From positions 1 to 36,720 of the forward strand of contig NZ_VIYG01000021.1 in NCBI RefSeq assembly GCF_009389585.1: a DNA stretch of 36,720 nt, given 5' to 3'. Shown in pieces: positions 25,634 through 34,133 of this stretch (positions are counted from its first letter, which is position 1; the number at the start of each line of letters is the position of its first letter). The position numbers and the translations under genes were made by a program. Under the pieces are notes generated by a model. The model did no database searches. It saw only the letters and a program-made list of their open reading frames with translations, and had not been told where the DNA came from. The DNA is from Oceanobacillus sp. CFH 90083. Lineage in GTDB: Bacteria; Bacillota; Bacilli; Bacillales; Amphibacillaceae.

Positions 25634-26566
25634 ATGGCGATAAATAATCAGGGAACAACTATACGTCATCGTAAAAAAGATGTTAAAAAGGCGAAATTAA
25701 CCTATCATGCTATGTTGGCGCCAGGAATGATTTTTTTACTTATCTTTAGTTTTACGCCAATGTTTGGGATTATCATGGCTTTTCAGGATTTTGTACCAGC
25801 AAGAGGCTTCTTTGGCTCGGAATTTGTAGGATTACAACATTTTCAGTATATGTTTGATTTGCCTGATATTGCAAGGGTATTTCGTAACACCATTGTGATT
25901 GCGTTAGGGAAAATTATTTTTGGTTCTCTGCTCGCAATTATGTTTGCAATTTTATTAAATGAAATTCGTTTGAAATTGCTGAAAAAGTCAGTACAAACAA
26001 TAGTATATTTACCTCACTTCTTATCGTGGGTTGTATTATCAACGGTTGTCGTCAATTTATTTAATTTAGATGGAACGGTTAACCAAATGATAGAGTTCTT
26101 TGGCTTCGAAAAAATTAATTTTTTAGGGAGCAATACATGGTTTCAGCCTTTATTAATTGGTTCGGATGTTTGGAAAGAATTTGGCTTTAACTCAGTGATT
26201 TATTTAGCGGCTATAGCTTCTGTAGACCCAGGGCTACATGAGGCAGCCAGTATGGATGGGGCAAATTGGTGGAAGCGTGTTTGGCATATCACTTTACCCG
26301 GAATGTTGCCAATTATCTTACTCTTGGCGATTTTAAGCTTGCCAAGTGTCTTAGATGGCGGCTTTGATCAGGTTTATAACCTTTATTCGCCAATTGTTTA
26401 TGAAACTGGAGATACCATTGATACTTATGTGTATAGAGAAGGTCTAGTGGGACGTGATTATAGCTTTGGAGCAGCTGTAGGTCTGCTTAAATCAATAATT
26501 GGTTTGACCCTCATATTATCTGCTAATAATGCAGCTAAAAAATTCACAGAAAGAAAACTTTTCTAA
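25634..26566 (+). CDS. Carbohydrate ABC transporter permease, LplB type
   Basis: 310 residues, six membrane helices. The coupling EAA loop appears as E-A-A-S-M-D-G-A-N-W-W-K-R-V-W-H-I-T-L-P at about 203-222, the site that contacts the ATPase. The N-terminal Y-H-A-M-L-A-P-G-M-I-F-L-L-I-F-S-F-T-P-M matches LplB-like members of the MalF class. AAGGAGGTACG precedes the ATG. It forms a heterodimer with the next permease. No ATPase gene is nearby, so a shared MsmX-type ATPase is expected. Confidence 0.93.
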   Translation: MAINNQGTTIRHRKKDVKKAKLTYHAMLAPGMIFLLIFSFTPMFGIIMAFQDFVPARGFFGSEFVGLQHFQYMFDLPDIARVFRNTIVIALGKIIFGSLLAIMFAILLNEIRLKLLKKSVQTIVYLPHFLSWVVLSTVVVNLFNLDGTVNQMIEFFGFEKINFLGSNTWFQPLLIGSDVWKEFGFNSVIYLAAIASVDPGLHEAASMDGANWWKRVWHITLPGMLPIILLLAILSLPSVLDGGFDQVYNLYSPIVYETGDTIDTYVYREGLVGRDYSFGAAVGLLKSIIGLTLILSANNAAKKFTERKLF

Positions 26567-26578
26567 GGGGGGAGAACA

Positions 26579-27472
26579 ATGATAGAAGGAAATAGCTTTT
26601 CCAGCAAATTTGGGAAATGTATTATTTATTTTATAGTTATTTCTTTGGGGTTAGTATGTCTGTTACCCTTGTGGAATATTGTTGCCATATCTTTCAGTAG
26701 CGGTGCAGCAGTGGCTGCTAACCTAGTTGGACTTACGCCAATTAATTTCTCAACAGGAGCATACGAAATGATTATGGAGGATGCGCAGTTCTGGAGATCA
26801 TTCTCTATCTCTGTACAACGCGTGGTGCTTGCTCTAGTGATAAATCTGATATTGATTGTATTAATGGCTTATCCATTGTCCAAAACGAAACGTGAATTTA
26901 AGAGTAGAAGTATTTATATGAACATTATCATTTTTGCCATGTTATTCAGTGGCGGGTTAATTCCGACATATATTGTAATCAGAAATCTGAATTTATTAGA
27001 TACCATTTGGGTGTTAGTCTTACCAGGTGCAGTACCGATTTTTAGTGTGATTTTAATTATGAATTTTTTCGTCGGTGTGCCAAAATCCCTGGAAGAAGCA
27101 GCTATTATTGATGGTGCCAGTCCGCTGCAAGTATTATTTAAAGTCTATATTCCAGTTTCTTTGCCAGCTCTGGCAACAGTGGCATTGTTTAGTATTGTAG
27201 GTAACTGGAATGACTTTATGTCAGGGCTTATTTATATGAGCCAGGTAAGTAATTATCCGATTATGACCTATATTCAATCCTTAACCATTGATATTTCTGA
27301 ACTGGTAAGAGCAGGTACAAGTAATGAATCGCTACAGAATATTGCTGAAGTACAGAATCGGAATCTTAATGCTGCAAAAATAGTAGTCTCTACTATTCCT
27401 TTATTATTGATTTATCCTTTTCTTCAAAAATACTTTGTCACAGGTATCGTTGTAGGGTCTGTTAAAGAATAA
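26579..27472 (+). CDS. Carbohydrate ABC transporter permease, LplC/YtcP type
   Basis: 297 residues, six membrane helices. The EAA loop is E-E-A-A-I-I-D-G-A-S-P-L-Q (about 172-184). M-L-F-S-G-G-L-I-P-T-Y (about 121-131) and the C-terminal Y-F-V-T-G-I-V-V-G-S-V-K-E are typical of the LplC class. It begins 12 bases after the LplB-type gene with GGGGGGAG as ribosome binding site and is its partner in the membrane channel. Confidence 0.93.
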   Translation: MIEGNSFSSKFGKCIIYFIVISLGLVCLLPLWNIVAISFSSGAAVAANLVGLTPINFSTGAYEMIMEDAQFWRSFSISVQRVVLALVINLILIVLMAYPLSKTKREFKSRSIYMNIIIFAMLFSGGLIPTYIVIRNLNLLDTIWVLVLPGAVPIFSVILIMNFFVGVPKSLEEAAIIDGASPLQVLFKVYIPVSLPALATVALFSIVGNWNDFMSGLIYMSQVSNYPIMTYIQSLTIDISELVRAGTSNESLQNIAEVQNRNLNAAKIVVSTIPLLLIYPFLQKYFVTGIVVGSVKE

Positions 27473-27494
27473 ATTCAGCTGGAGGGAGCAAAAC

Positions 27495-28118
27495 ATGGAT
27501 AGTATCTTAAGGATAGATGGTCCTGTCTATCATTTTTTGTCTAGAGTAGTAGAGTTAATTTTATTAAATATATTATTTATCCTTTGCAGTTTGCCGCTTG
27601 TAACAATTGGGGCTTCTGTTACTGCCATGTTCTCTATCGCGTTGAAAATGGTCAGAGGGGAAGAGGGAGGAATAATCAGCGGATTTTGGCAGGCATTTAA
27701 AAAGAATTTCAAACAAAGTACGCTTGTCTGGGGATGTTTATCTTTATCCGGTATGGTTTTAGTATTAAATTATTTCTTTTTACAATTCTATATGGGAGAT
27801 TTTTCGACGATCATTTTAATGAGTTTAATCATGTTCTCGGTCATTTTTTGTATGTATCTTGTACTGATTTTTCCATATATTGCACGTTATAAATGTACAA
27901 TTAAACAAGCCTGTGTAAATGTTTTTAAAATGGGCATAGCCAACCTTGGGTCAATTCTGTTAATGGTTGTACTGATGATAGGACCTGTTGTTTTAATGTT
28001 CTTTTCACCCATTTGGCTAGTTATAAAAATATATATGGATATTTTTATCGGGTTTGCTTTAATTGCTTATATCAGCTCTTTTATGATTAGAAGTATGTTT
28101 GAAAAGTATGAAAAGTAA
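27495..28118 (+). CDS. yesL: YesL family (DUF624) membrane protein
   Basis: 207 residues, five to six membrane helices. The DUF624 hallmark is the N-terminal L-L-N-I-L-F-I-L-C-S-L-P-L-V-T-I-G-A-S (about 24-42), followed by F-W-Q-A-F-K-K-N-F-K-Q (about 64-74). These proteins are found with YesMN/Lpl transporter operons in Bacilli. Their molecular role is not settled, but an accessory function in transport or sensing is likely. It starts 22 bases after the LplC-type gene behind GGAGGGAG and is the last gene before a strong terminator. Confidence 0.92.
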   Translation: MDSILRIDGPVYHFLSRVVELILLNILFILCSLPLVTIGASVTAMFSIALKMVRGEEGGIISGFWQAFKKNFKQSTLVWGCLSLSGMVLVLNYFFLQFYMGDFSTIILMSLIMFSVIFCMYLVLIFPYIARYKCTIKQACVNVFKMGIANLGSILLMVVLMIGPVVLMFFSPIWLVIKIYMDIFIGFALIAYISSFMIRSMFEKYEK

Positions 28119-28130
28119 AAGATGCAGTTT

Positions 28131-28160
28131 GGATTCTCTTTTGAAGAGAATCCATTTTTT
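28131..28160 (+). terminator. Rho-independent terminator of the transporter operon
   Basis: GGATTCTCTT (28131-28140) pairs exactly with AAGAGAATCC (28144-28153) with a 3-nt loop, then ATTTTTTAT. Confidence 0.93.
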
Positions 28161-28263
28161 ATGGACTTGTTCCACAGAGAAAGGCGTTATAAAATCCTAT
28201 ACTTTAACAGGTAGAATCAGCTATTGCCCATGAATCGAATTACTTAAATTTGGTCTTGTGTCA

Positions 28264-28403
28264 TAAAAAGTACCATTTTTTCATTATATGGGATCCATTT
28301 TTGACCAATGCAACATATCTTTAAGCGTGTTAATCAGCGGTTTTACTAAAAAATTATATTGAACCTGAGTGAAACACTGCTTTTCATAAAAAGAAAGCCA
28401 ATC
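28264..28403 (-). mobile_element. Possible IS21-like element end with a transposition-protein tail (remnant)
   Basis: On the minus strand a start-less frame of 39 codons (ends L-H-W-S-K-M-D-P-I, stop at 28284-28286) runs into two repeated motifs, CAAAAATGGATCCC and GAAAAAATGGTACTT (28302-28264). IS21-family elements characteristically end in several short repeats of the AAAATGGNNC type. No other element part or second end is visible nearby. The identification is by pattern and tentative. Confidence 0.35.
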
Positions 28404-28552
28404 TTATAGCAATGGAGAAAGATAGAGGTGCACTTAATTATCAGAAAATAATTACTATATTTAAATTAAGCTAATCATAGAGTTAGGAATAAGACTCAAC
28501 GTTAAAATATTAAAATTAATCTTGAAAGTACAATTTATTTATGATAATGTTT

Positions 28553-28568
28553 ACGTAACCGGTTTCGT
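28553..28568. promoter_or_regulatory. LacI-type operator O1 (upstream of its own regulator gene)
   Basis: ACGTAACCGGTTTCGT is a near-perfect palindrome centred on ACCGGT. It lies just upstream of the LacI-family gene, after a weak TTGAAA/GATAAT promoter (28522-28548), so repressor bound here would block initiation. It matches sites at 29609 and 29690. Confidence 0.8.
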
Positions 28569-28587
28569 GATTAGGAGATTAAATATA

Positions 28588-29592
28588 ATGACATATACAA
28601 TCAAGGATGTAGCAAAAAGAGCTAATGTCTCTAAAGCTACTGTTTCAAGGATTTTAAATAACCAAGGCGGGTATTCAGAAAAGACAAAAAAGAAAGTGCT
28701 TGATGTTATTCAAGAGTTGGAATACAACCCTAATGGTGTTGCTCGAGGCTTAACAAATAAAAGAACAAATACTATAGGGGTGTTAGTTCCTAATTTAACA
28801 AGTTCTTTAGTTACTGATGTTTTAAATGGAATTGAGTCAGTGGCGCATGAAAAAGGTATAAGTGTTATTGTATGCCATACTGAATATCATGGTATTAAAA
28901 CGTTGAAGTACCTTCGATTATTACATGAAAAAAGAGTTGATGGACTAATCATTGCTAGTACAAATTTAGAAAAGGAATATTATGAATATATCTTAAAGAT
29001 GGATGTTCCAGCAGTCCTTTTGTCAACTTATTCTGAATTTCCTATTCCCTATGTTACAGCAGACGATTATAATGCTGCCTATATGGCAACAGAGTTTTTA
29101 ATTCAGAAGGGACATAAAAATATTGGAATGGTTAGCGGAAATAAAGAAGAATGGCTTGCTGATAAATATCTCCCTAGGGTAGAGGGGTTTAAAAGAGCTC
29201 TTTCTGATTATAAGATATCTTTTGGGGAAAATAATATAACGTATGGAAATTTCTCAATAGAAGATGGTCTCGTAGGCTTAGAAAATTTAGTTAGAGAAAT
29301 CCCTGATTTAACAGCTATTTTTACAGAGAGTGATGAAATTGGTATGGGGGTATTATCTGGTGCATATAAGTTAGGTATAAATATTCCTGAAGATATCTCT
29401 GTTATTGGAATGGATAATATAAATTTATGTCAATTTTTATGCCCGCCGTTATCATCTGTTTCGCTATCACATAGTAAGATGGCAGAAAAAGCAACAAGTA
29501 TTTTATTAGGAAAAATATATTCGGGTTTAGCAATGGATAATTATATTCTGGAGCATTATGTTGTTGAGAGGCAAAGTGTTCGTTCTATATAG
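28588..29592 (+). CDS. LacI-family repressor of the alpha-glucoside module
   Basis: 334 residues from the ATG at 28588 (GGAG at 28574-28577). The open frame runs 22 codons further upstream through the operator, which is not coding. The N-terminal helix-turn-helix (T-I-K-D-V-A-K-R-A-N-V-S-K-A-T-V-S-R-I-L, about 4-23) is typical. The sensor domain begins near T-I-G-V-L-V-P-N-L (about 62) and includes M-D-N-I-N-L (near 281-286). Operator palindromes before this gene and before the GH13 gene indicate autoregulation and control of the next genes. The inducer is presumably a maltose-like sugar. Confidence 0.92.
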   Translation: MTYTIKDVAKRANVSKATVSRILNNQGGYSEKTKKKVLDVIQELEYNPNGVARGLTNKRTNTIGVLVPNLTSSLVTDVLNGIESVAHEKGISVIVCHTEYHGIKTLKYLRLLHEKRVDGLIIASTNLEKEYYEYILKMDVPAVLLSTYSEFPIPYVTADDYNAAYMATEFLIQKGHKNIGMVSGNKEEWLADKYLPRVEGFKRALSDYKISFGENNITYGNFSIEDGLVGLENLVREIPDLTAIFTESDEIGMGVLSGAYKLGINIPEDISVIGMDNINLCQFLCPPLSSVSLSHSKMAEKATSILLGKIYSGLAMDNYILEHYVVERQSVRSI

Positions 29593-29608
29593 TCTCTCTT
29601 ACATCAAT

Positions 29609-29624
29609 GAGAAACCGGTTACGT
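29609..29624. promoter_or_regulatory. LacI-type operator O2
   Basis: GAGAAACCGGTTACGT, with the same AACCGGTT core and a perfect right half (GGTTACGT), sits shortly after the regulator's stop codon. It is one of two sites before the alpha-glucosidase gene. Confidence 0.7.
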
Positions 29625-29689
29625 AAAACTATTTAAATTGATAATTAAAGGACTATTAAATGAAGTGATTCAAATTTTTTTACATATTT

Positions 29690-29705
29690 ACGAAACCGGT
29701 TACGT
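29690..29705. promoter_or_regulatory. LacI-type operator O3
   Basis: ACGAAACCGGTTACGT is the reverse complement of O1 (ACGTAACCGGTTTCGT), an exact match. It is 81 bases from O2, a distance allowing looping, and lies about 80 bases before the alpha-glucosidase start. Confidence 0.85.
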
Positions 29706-29787
29706 AGATTAAAGTGAATTTTTAACTGTAAGTAATAAATATGTGATATTAATAAATATTAAATGAAAGAGAAGGAGTATACTAATT

Positions 29788-31461
29788 ATGCAGAAAAAAT
29801 GGTGGAAAGAAGCTATAGTTTATCAAGTTTATCCAAGAAGTTTTATGGACAGTAATGGGGATGGAATTGGAGACCTTCAAGGTGTTATTCAAAGATTAGA
29901 TTACATGAAAGAATTGGGTATTGATGTTATTTGGATATGTCCAATGTATAAATCGCCTAATGATGATAACGGTTACGATATATCGGATTATCAGGATATT
30001 ATGGATGAATTTGGAACAATGGAAGATTTCGATCAGTTATTGGAAGAGGTTCATAAACGCAATATGAGATTAATTATTGATTTAGTAATTAATCATACCA
30101 GTGATGAACATGAATGGTTTATTGAGTCAAGGTCATCTAAGGAAAATCCGAAGAGAGATTGGTATATCTGGAGGGAAGGGAAAGAAAACAATCAACCACC
30201 TAACAATTGGGAGTCAATCTTTAGCGGTTCTATTTGGGAGTATGATGAAAAAACGGATGAATATTTTATGCACTTATTCTCAAAAAAACAGCCTGACTTA
30301 AACTGGGAGAATGCTGAGGTCCGTGAAGCTTTATATGATACCGTTAATTGGTGGCTTGATAAAGGCATAGATGGTTTCCGAATTGATGCTATATCGCATA
30401 TTAAAAGAGAGCCTGGCTTACCTGATTTACCAAATCCAAAAAATTTAGATGTTGTACCTGCGGCGAAATATACAACCAATGTTAAAGGGATAGACGCTTT
30501 CTTGAATGAATTCTCAGAAAAGACCATTAAAAACTATGACGTCATGACTGTTGGAGAAGCAGGCGGTGTAACTGTAGAAGATGCGGAGCGTTGGGTAGGA
30601 GAGAACAATGGTTATTTCGATATGATTTTTCAATTTGATCATACCGCTTTATGGAATAAGGAAGAGGGAAATTCAAAAGATATATTAGGCTTTAAAAGAG
30701 CATTATCTAAATGGCAAGTTGGTTTAGAAGGGAAAGGATGGAACGCTTTATTTTTAGAAAACCATGATTTGCCAAGGAGTATTTCATCCATGGGAGATGA
30801 CAATCTTTATTGGCGTAAAAGTGCAAAGATGCTTGCAGCAATGTATTTTTTAATGAAAGGTTCTCCTTTTATCTATCAGGGGCAAGAAATTGGGATGACA
30901 AATGTTCAATATGAAAATATTGATGATTACAACGATATTAGCATGAGGAATTTTTATCATAAAAAAAGAGAAGAAGGTGAATCTCACGAAGGTTTAATGA
31001 AAATTCTCTGGGCTCAATGCCGGGATAATGCTCGTACACCGATGCAATGGAATTCAGAAAAAAATGCTGGCTTTACGACCTCAGATAGACCTTGGTTAAA
31101 GCTGAATCAAAACTATGAATCTATTAATGTCGCTGCTCAGCAAGAAGATAAGGATTCTATTCTAAATTTTTATAAAGAATTAATAAAGCTGAGGAAAAAT
31201 CATGATGTGTTTGTTTATGGAAATTATCAGCCTATATTTCCAGATCATCCAGCAATTTTCGCGTATTTACGAGTTCTAGACGATAAAAAGGCATTAGTTA
31301 TCTGTAATATGACGGAAGAAGAGATCACAGTTGAAATGCCGGAAATATTAAAATACAAGGAAGCCTCGCTTATTTTGAAAAATTATAAACAAACAAAAGA
31401 CAATCTGTACAAAGAATTGACAGTTAAGCCATATGAAGCGTCTGTTTATTTAGTAAAATAA
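29788..31461 (+). CDS. GH13 alpha-glucosidase (oligo-1,6-glucosidase/maltase group)
   Basis: 557 residues, intracellular (no signal peptide). N-terminal W-W-K-E-A-I-V-Y-Q-V-Y-P-R-S-F and calcium-loop D-S-N-G-D-G-I-G-D-L (21-30) are typical of GH13 subfamily 31. Catalytic residues: nucleophile Asp 200 in G-F-R-I-D, acid/base Glu 257 in V-G-E-A-G, and Asp 327 in E-N-H-D. The residue after the nucleophile is Ala (A-I-S-H-I) rather than the Val of oligo-1,6-glucosidases. In this subfamily that position influences alpha-1,4 versus alpha-1,6 preference, so an alpha-1,4 maltase activity is plausible. GAAGGAG precedes the ATG, which lies downstream of operators O2 and O3. It would split sugars imported by the next transporter. 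Confidence 0.92.
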   Translation: MQKKWWKEAIVYQVYPRSFMDSNGDGIGDLQGVIQRLDYMKELGIDVIWICPMYKSPNDDNGYDISDYQDIMDEFGTMEDFDQLLEEVHKRNMRLIIDLVINHTSDEHEWFIESRSSKENPKRDWYIWREGKENNQPPNNWESIFSGSIWEYDEKTDEYFMHLFSKKQPDLNWENAEVREALYDTVNWWLDKGIDGFRIDAISHIKREPGLPDLPNPKNLDVVPAAKYTTNVKGIDAFLNEFSEKTIKNYDVMTVGEAGGVTVEDAERWVGENNGYFDMIFQFDHTALWNKEEGNSKDILGFKRALSKWQVGLEGKGWNALFLENHDLPRSISSMGDDNLYWRKSAKMLAAMYFLMKGSPFIYQGQEIGMTNVQYENIDDYNDISMRNFYHKKREEGESHEGLMKILWAQCRDNARTPMQWNSEKNAGFTTSDRPWLKLNQNYESINVAAQQEDKDSILNFYKELIKLRKNHDVFVYGNYQPIFPDHPAIFAYLRVLDDKKALVICNMTEEEITVEMPEILKYKEASLILKNYKQTKDNLYKELTVKPYEASVYLVK

Positions 31462-31590
31462 ACTAAATTTAGGGGGGATACTTTGAGTAAGCATTAAAAG
31501 TGATTTTGTTTTGAGGATGCATTTTTGATCATTAATAAAGGATTGTTTAATTATTAAGGCCAAAGTCATAAAATACGAGGAGAAATCAAA

Positions 31591-32835
31591 ATGTTAAAAA
31601 ATAATTTATTTTTTGGGCTTTCCATGTTCTGCCTGATTATCCTATTGAGTGCTTGTGGACCACAACGAGATAATGTTGAAGTTGAAGAGGGGACAGTTAA
31701 TGATGAGATTCCAGAGAAACCAGAAGAGTTAAATGTCTGGGCGTGGGATAATGTTTTAGAACCACTTAAAATGTTAGCGGAAAAGTACACAGAGGAAACA
31801 GGGATTAAAGTGAATGTAATTGTTGGTGATAACGCCAATCTCACTCTAGATGCCCCAGCTGGGAAAGGTCCTGATATATACTATGAAACACACGATCGTA
31901 TGGGTGAAAGGTATGTACAAGGTGTGGTTTCAGAATTGACATTGACTGATGAGCAACTGAGTGGTTATCAAGAATCTGCACTTGAAGGTTTTACTTATGA
32001 GGGTGAATTATTGGGGATTCCATCATCACTTGAGACAATAGGTCTTTTATATAATAAGTCCCTTATTCCTGAAGCCCCTGAAACAGTCGAAGAACTTAAT
32101 AATTATGCAGAAGAATTAACAAACCCTTCCAATGATGAATATGGATTTTTAACTATCACATCAGATTTTTATTTTATGTATCCATTTTTAACTTCTGGTA
32201 ATGGTTATGTTTTTGGGGAAGATGAACAAGGTAGCTATAATACGAGTGACATTGGACTAACAGAAGATGATGTAATTCAAGGAGCTAATTTAGTTTATTC
32301 TTGGCATGAAGATGGGTTTATTCCAGAAAGTATAAATGATGATATTATGAGTAGTTTGTTTAGTAACGGGCAAGTAGGGGCTATCACCTCTGGACCTTGG
32401 GCCGTTGAAGGTTTTAGAGAAAGTTTAGGTGATGACCTTGCTATCGCTCCACTTCCAACCTATAATGGAGAACATTTGGAATCATTTTTAGGAGTAAAAG
32501 GTTTTGCTGTTTCAGAATACAGTGAGAATAAATATTGGGCAACAGATCTTGCCTTATTTATGACAAACGCTGAAAATTCACAGACTATGTTTGAAGATTA
32601 TAATCTAATTCCAGCACGCACTGATGTGACAGTAGACGATGAATTGTATGAAGGGTTTCAAGAGCAAATACAATTTGCCTCTCCAATGCCTAATATACCT
32701 GAAATGGCTCAAGTGTGGGATCCAATGGAAGATGCATTAGTGTTTATTTCTCAAGGCGATGATCCAAAAGCAGTTTTAGAAGAAGCAGTAGATTATATAA
32801 AAGCACAAATTAGTTTGATGGGTGGCAGTAATTAA
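31591..32835 (+). CDS. Maltodextrin-type binding lipoprotein (MalE/MdxE-like)
   Basis: 414 residues. The signal peptide ends in lipobox L-L-S-A-C (Cys 22), followed by an acidic linker. The mature part has the family-1 solute-binding fold: L-N-V-W-A-W-D (about 46-52), K-G-P-D-I-Y-Y-E (about 91-98), L-Y-N-K-S-L-I-P (about 151-158) and a late G-P-W-A-V-E-G-F motif (about 268-275). It delivers maltose or maltodextrin-like sugars to the following permeases; the exact ligand is inferred from the neighbouring GH13 enzyme. GAGGAG precedes the ATG. A 129-base gap separates it from the glucosidase gene. Confidence 0.9.
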   Translation: MLKNNLFFGLSMFCLIILLSACGPQRDNVEVEEGTVNDEIPEKPEELNVWAWDNVLEPLKMLAEKYTEETGIKVNVIVGDNANLTLDAPAGKGPDIYYETHDRMGERYVQGVVSELTLTDEQLSGYQESALEGFTYEGELLGIPSSLETIGLLYNKSLIPEAPETVEELNNYAEELTNPSNDEYGFLTITSDFYFMYPFLTSGNGYVFGEDEQGSYNTSDIGLTEDDVIQGANLVYSWHEDGFIPESINDDIMSSLFSNGQVGAITSGPWAVEGFRESLGDDLAIAPLPTYNGEHLESFLGVKGFAVSEYSENKYWATDLALFMTNAENSQTMFEDYNLIPARTDVTVDDELYEGFQEQIQFASPMPNIPEMAQVWDPMEDALVFISQGDDPKAVLEEAVDYIKAQISLMGGSN

Positions 32836-32864
32836 CATTCTGAATCAAGGGTAGGTGCAAATAT

Positions 32865-34133
32865 ATGGTACAACATAAAATAAATCCAAAAGTAGTAGCC
32901 CTGTTGTCAGTTATCCCAGGGTTTGGGCAGCTATATAACCGTCGATTTTTGAAAGGAATATCATTTTTTATAATATTTATCGCGTTTATTACTTTCTTTT
33001 ATCAATTTCTAAACATAGGATACTGGGGTCTCTTTACACTTGGTGAAATTCCTAAATTAGATGATTCTCGGGTCTTGCTGGCTCAGGGAATCATATCTCT
33101 AATTATCACGTCGATTGCAGTAACCTTCTATATACTGAATTTAAGAGATGCTCATAAAGACGCTGTGAAAATTCAAAAAGGTATTATGCCGAAAAGTTTT
33201 AGAGAAAATTTTAATGATGGGTGGGATAAGGGCTTTCCTTATATGCTTGTGGGTCCTGGACTATTTATCTTAATATTTGTTGTAGTATTCCCATTACTAT
33301 TTATGGTGTTTTTGGCTTTTACTGACTATAACTTATTTAATTCCCCTCCGAAATATTTATTGAATTGGGTAGGATTTGAAAACTTTATTTCATTAGTAGC
33401 TGTGCCGATATGGCGAAGTACGTTCGTGAGTGTTTTCTCTTGGACTATTATTTGGACTTTAGTAGCTACGACATTACAAATAGCATTGGCTTTAATATTG
33501 GCTATTTTTGTTCATGACTCAAGAATTAAGTTTAAAAAACTTATAAGAACTTTATTAATTCTACCTTGGGCCGTTCCTGCATTCGTGACTATTTTGATTT
33601 TTGCAGCACTGTTTAATAATGACTTTGGTGCAATAAATAATGATATTTTAATACCTTTTTTTGGTGAAGCAATCCCTTGGATGACTGATCCATTTTGGGC
33701 AAAGGTTGCAATAATAGGAATTCAGATATGGGTAGGTTTCCCTTTTGTGTTTGTGATTTTCACAGGAATATTACAAAGTATATCTAAAGATATGTATGAA
33801 GCAGCAGATATAGATGGAGCTACAAGCTGGCAAAAATTCAGGAAAATCACTTTCCCCCATGTAATGTTTGCAACGGCTCCCATATTAATTATGCAGTATG
33901 CGGGTAATTTTAATAATTTTAATATAATTTATCTTTTCAACCAGGGTGGACCAGCTGTTCGAGGAGAGAATGCTGGTGGTACAGATATTTTAATCTCGTG
34001 GGTTTATAACTTAACATTTGAAGCCCAAAACTATAATATGGCTGCTGCGATTTCAATCATCATTGGTTTGGTTATTGCTGCTTTTGCATTTTTTCAATTC
34101 CGACGCACAAGTTCTTATAAGGAGGAAATGTAA
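32865..34133 (+). CDS. Maltodextrin-type ABC permease, MalF/MdxF class
   Basis: 422 residues, about eight membrane helices, as in MalF. The N-terminal P-G-F-G-Q-L-Y-N-R-R-F-L-K-G (18-31) is a feature of Bacillus-type MdxF proteins. The EAA loop reads E-A-A-D-I-D-G-A-T-S-W-Q-K-F (about 309-322). Its stop codon is directly followed by the ATG of the MalG-type gene, so the two are translated together. The ATPase is absent from the window. Confidence 0.93.
   Translation: MVQHKINPKVVALLSVIPGFGQLYNRRFLKGISFFIIFIAFITFFYQFLNIGYWGLFTLGEIPKLDDSRVLLAQGIISLIITSIAVTFYILNLRDAHKDAVKIQKGIMPKSFRENFNDGWDKGFPYMLVGPGLFILIFVVVFPLLFMVFLAFTDYNLFNSPPKYLLNWVGFENFISLVAVPIWRSTFVSVFSWTIIWTLVATTLQIALALILAIFVHDSRIKFKKLIRTLLILPWAVPAFVTILIFAALFNNDFGAINNDILIPFFGEAIPWMTDPFWAKVAIIGIQIWVGFPFVFVIFTGILQSISKDMYEAADIDGATSWQKFRKITFPHVMFATAPILIMQYAGNFNNFNIIYLFNQGGPAVRGENAGGTDILISWVYNLTFEAQNYNMAAAISIIIGLVIAAFAFFQFRRTSSYKEEM

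Noticed and set aside
31471..31497. Ribosome-site-like AGGGGGGATA followed by TTG and four codons
   Set aside because: Too short to be a gene; perhaps the start of a deleted gene, but nothing after the stop supports it.
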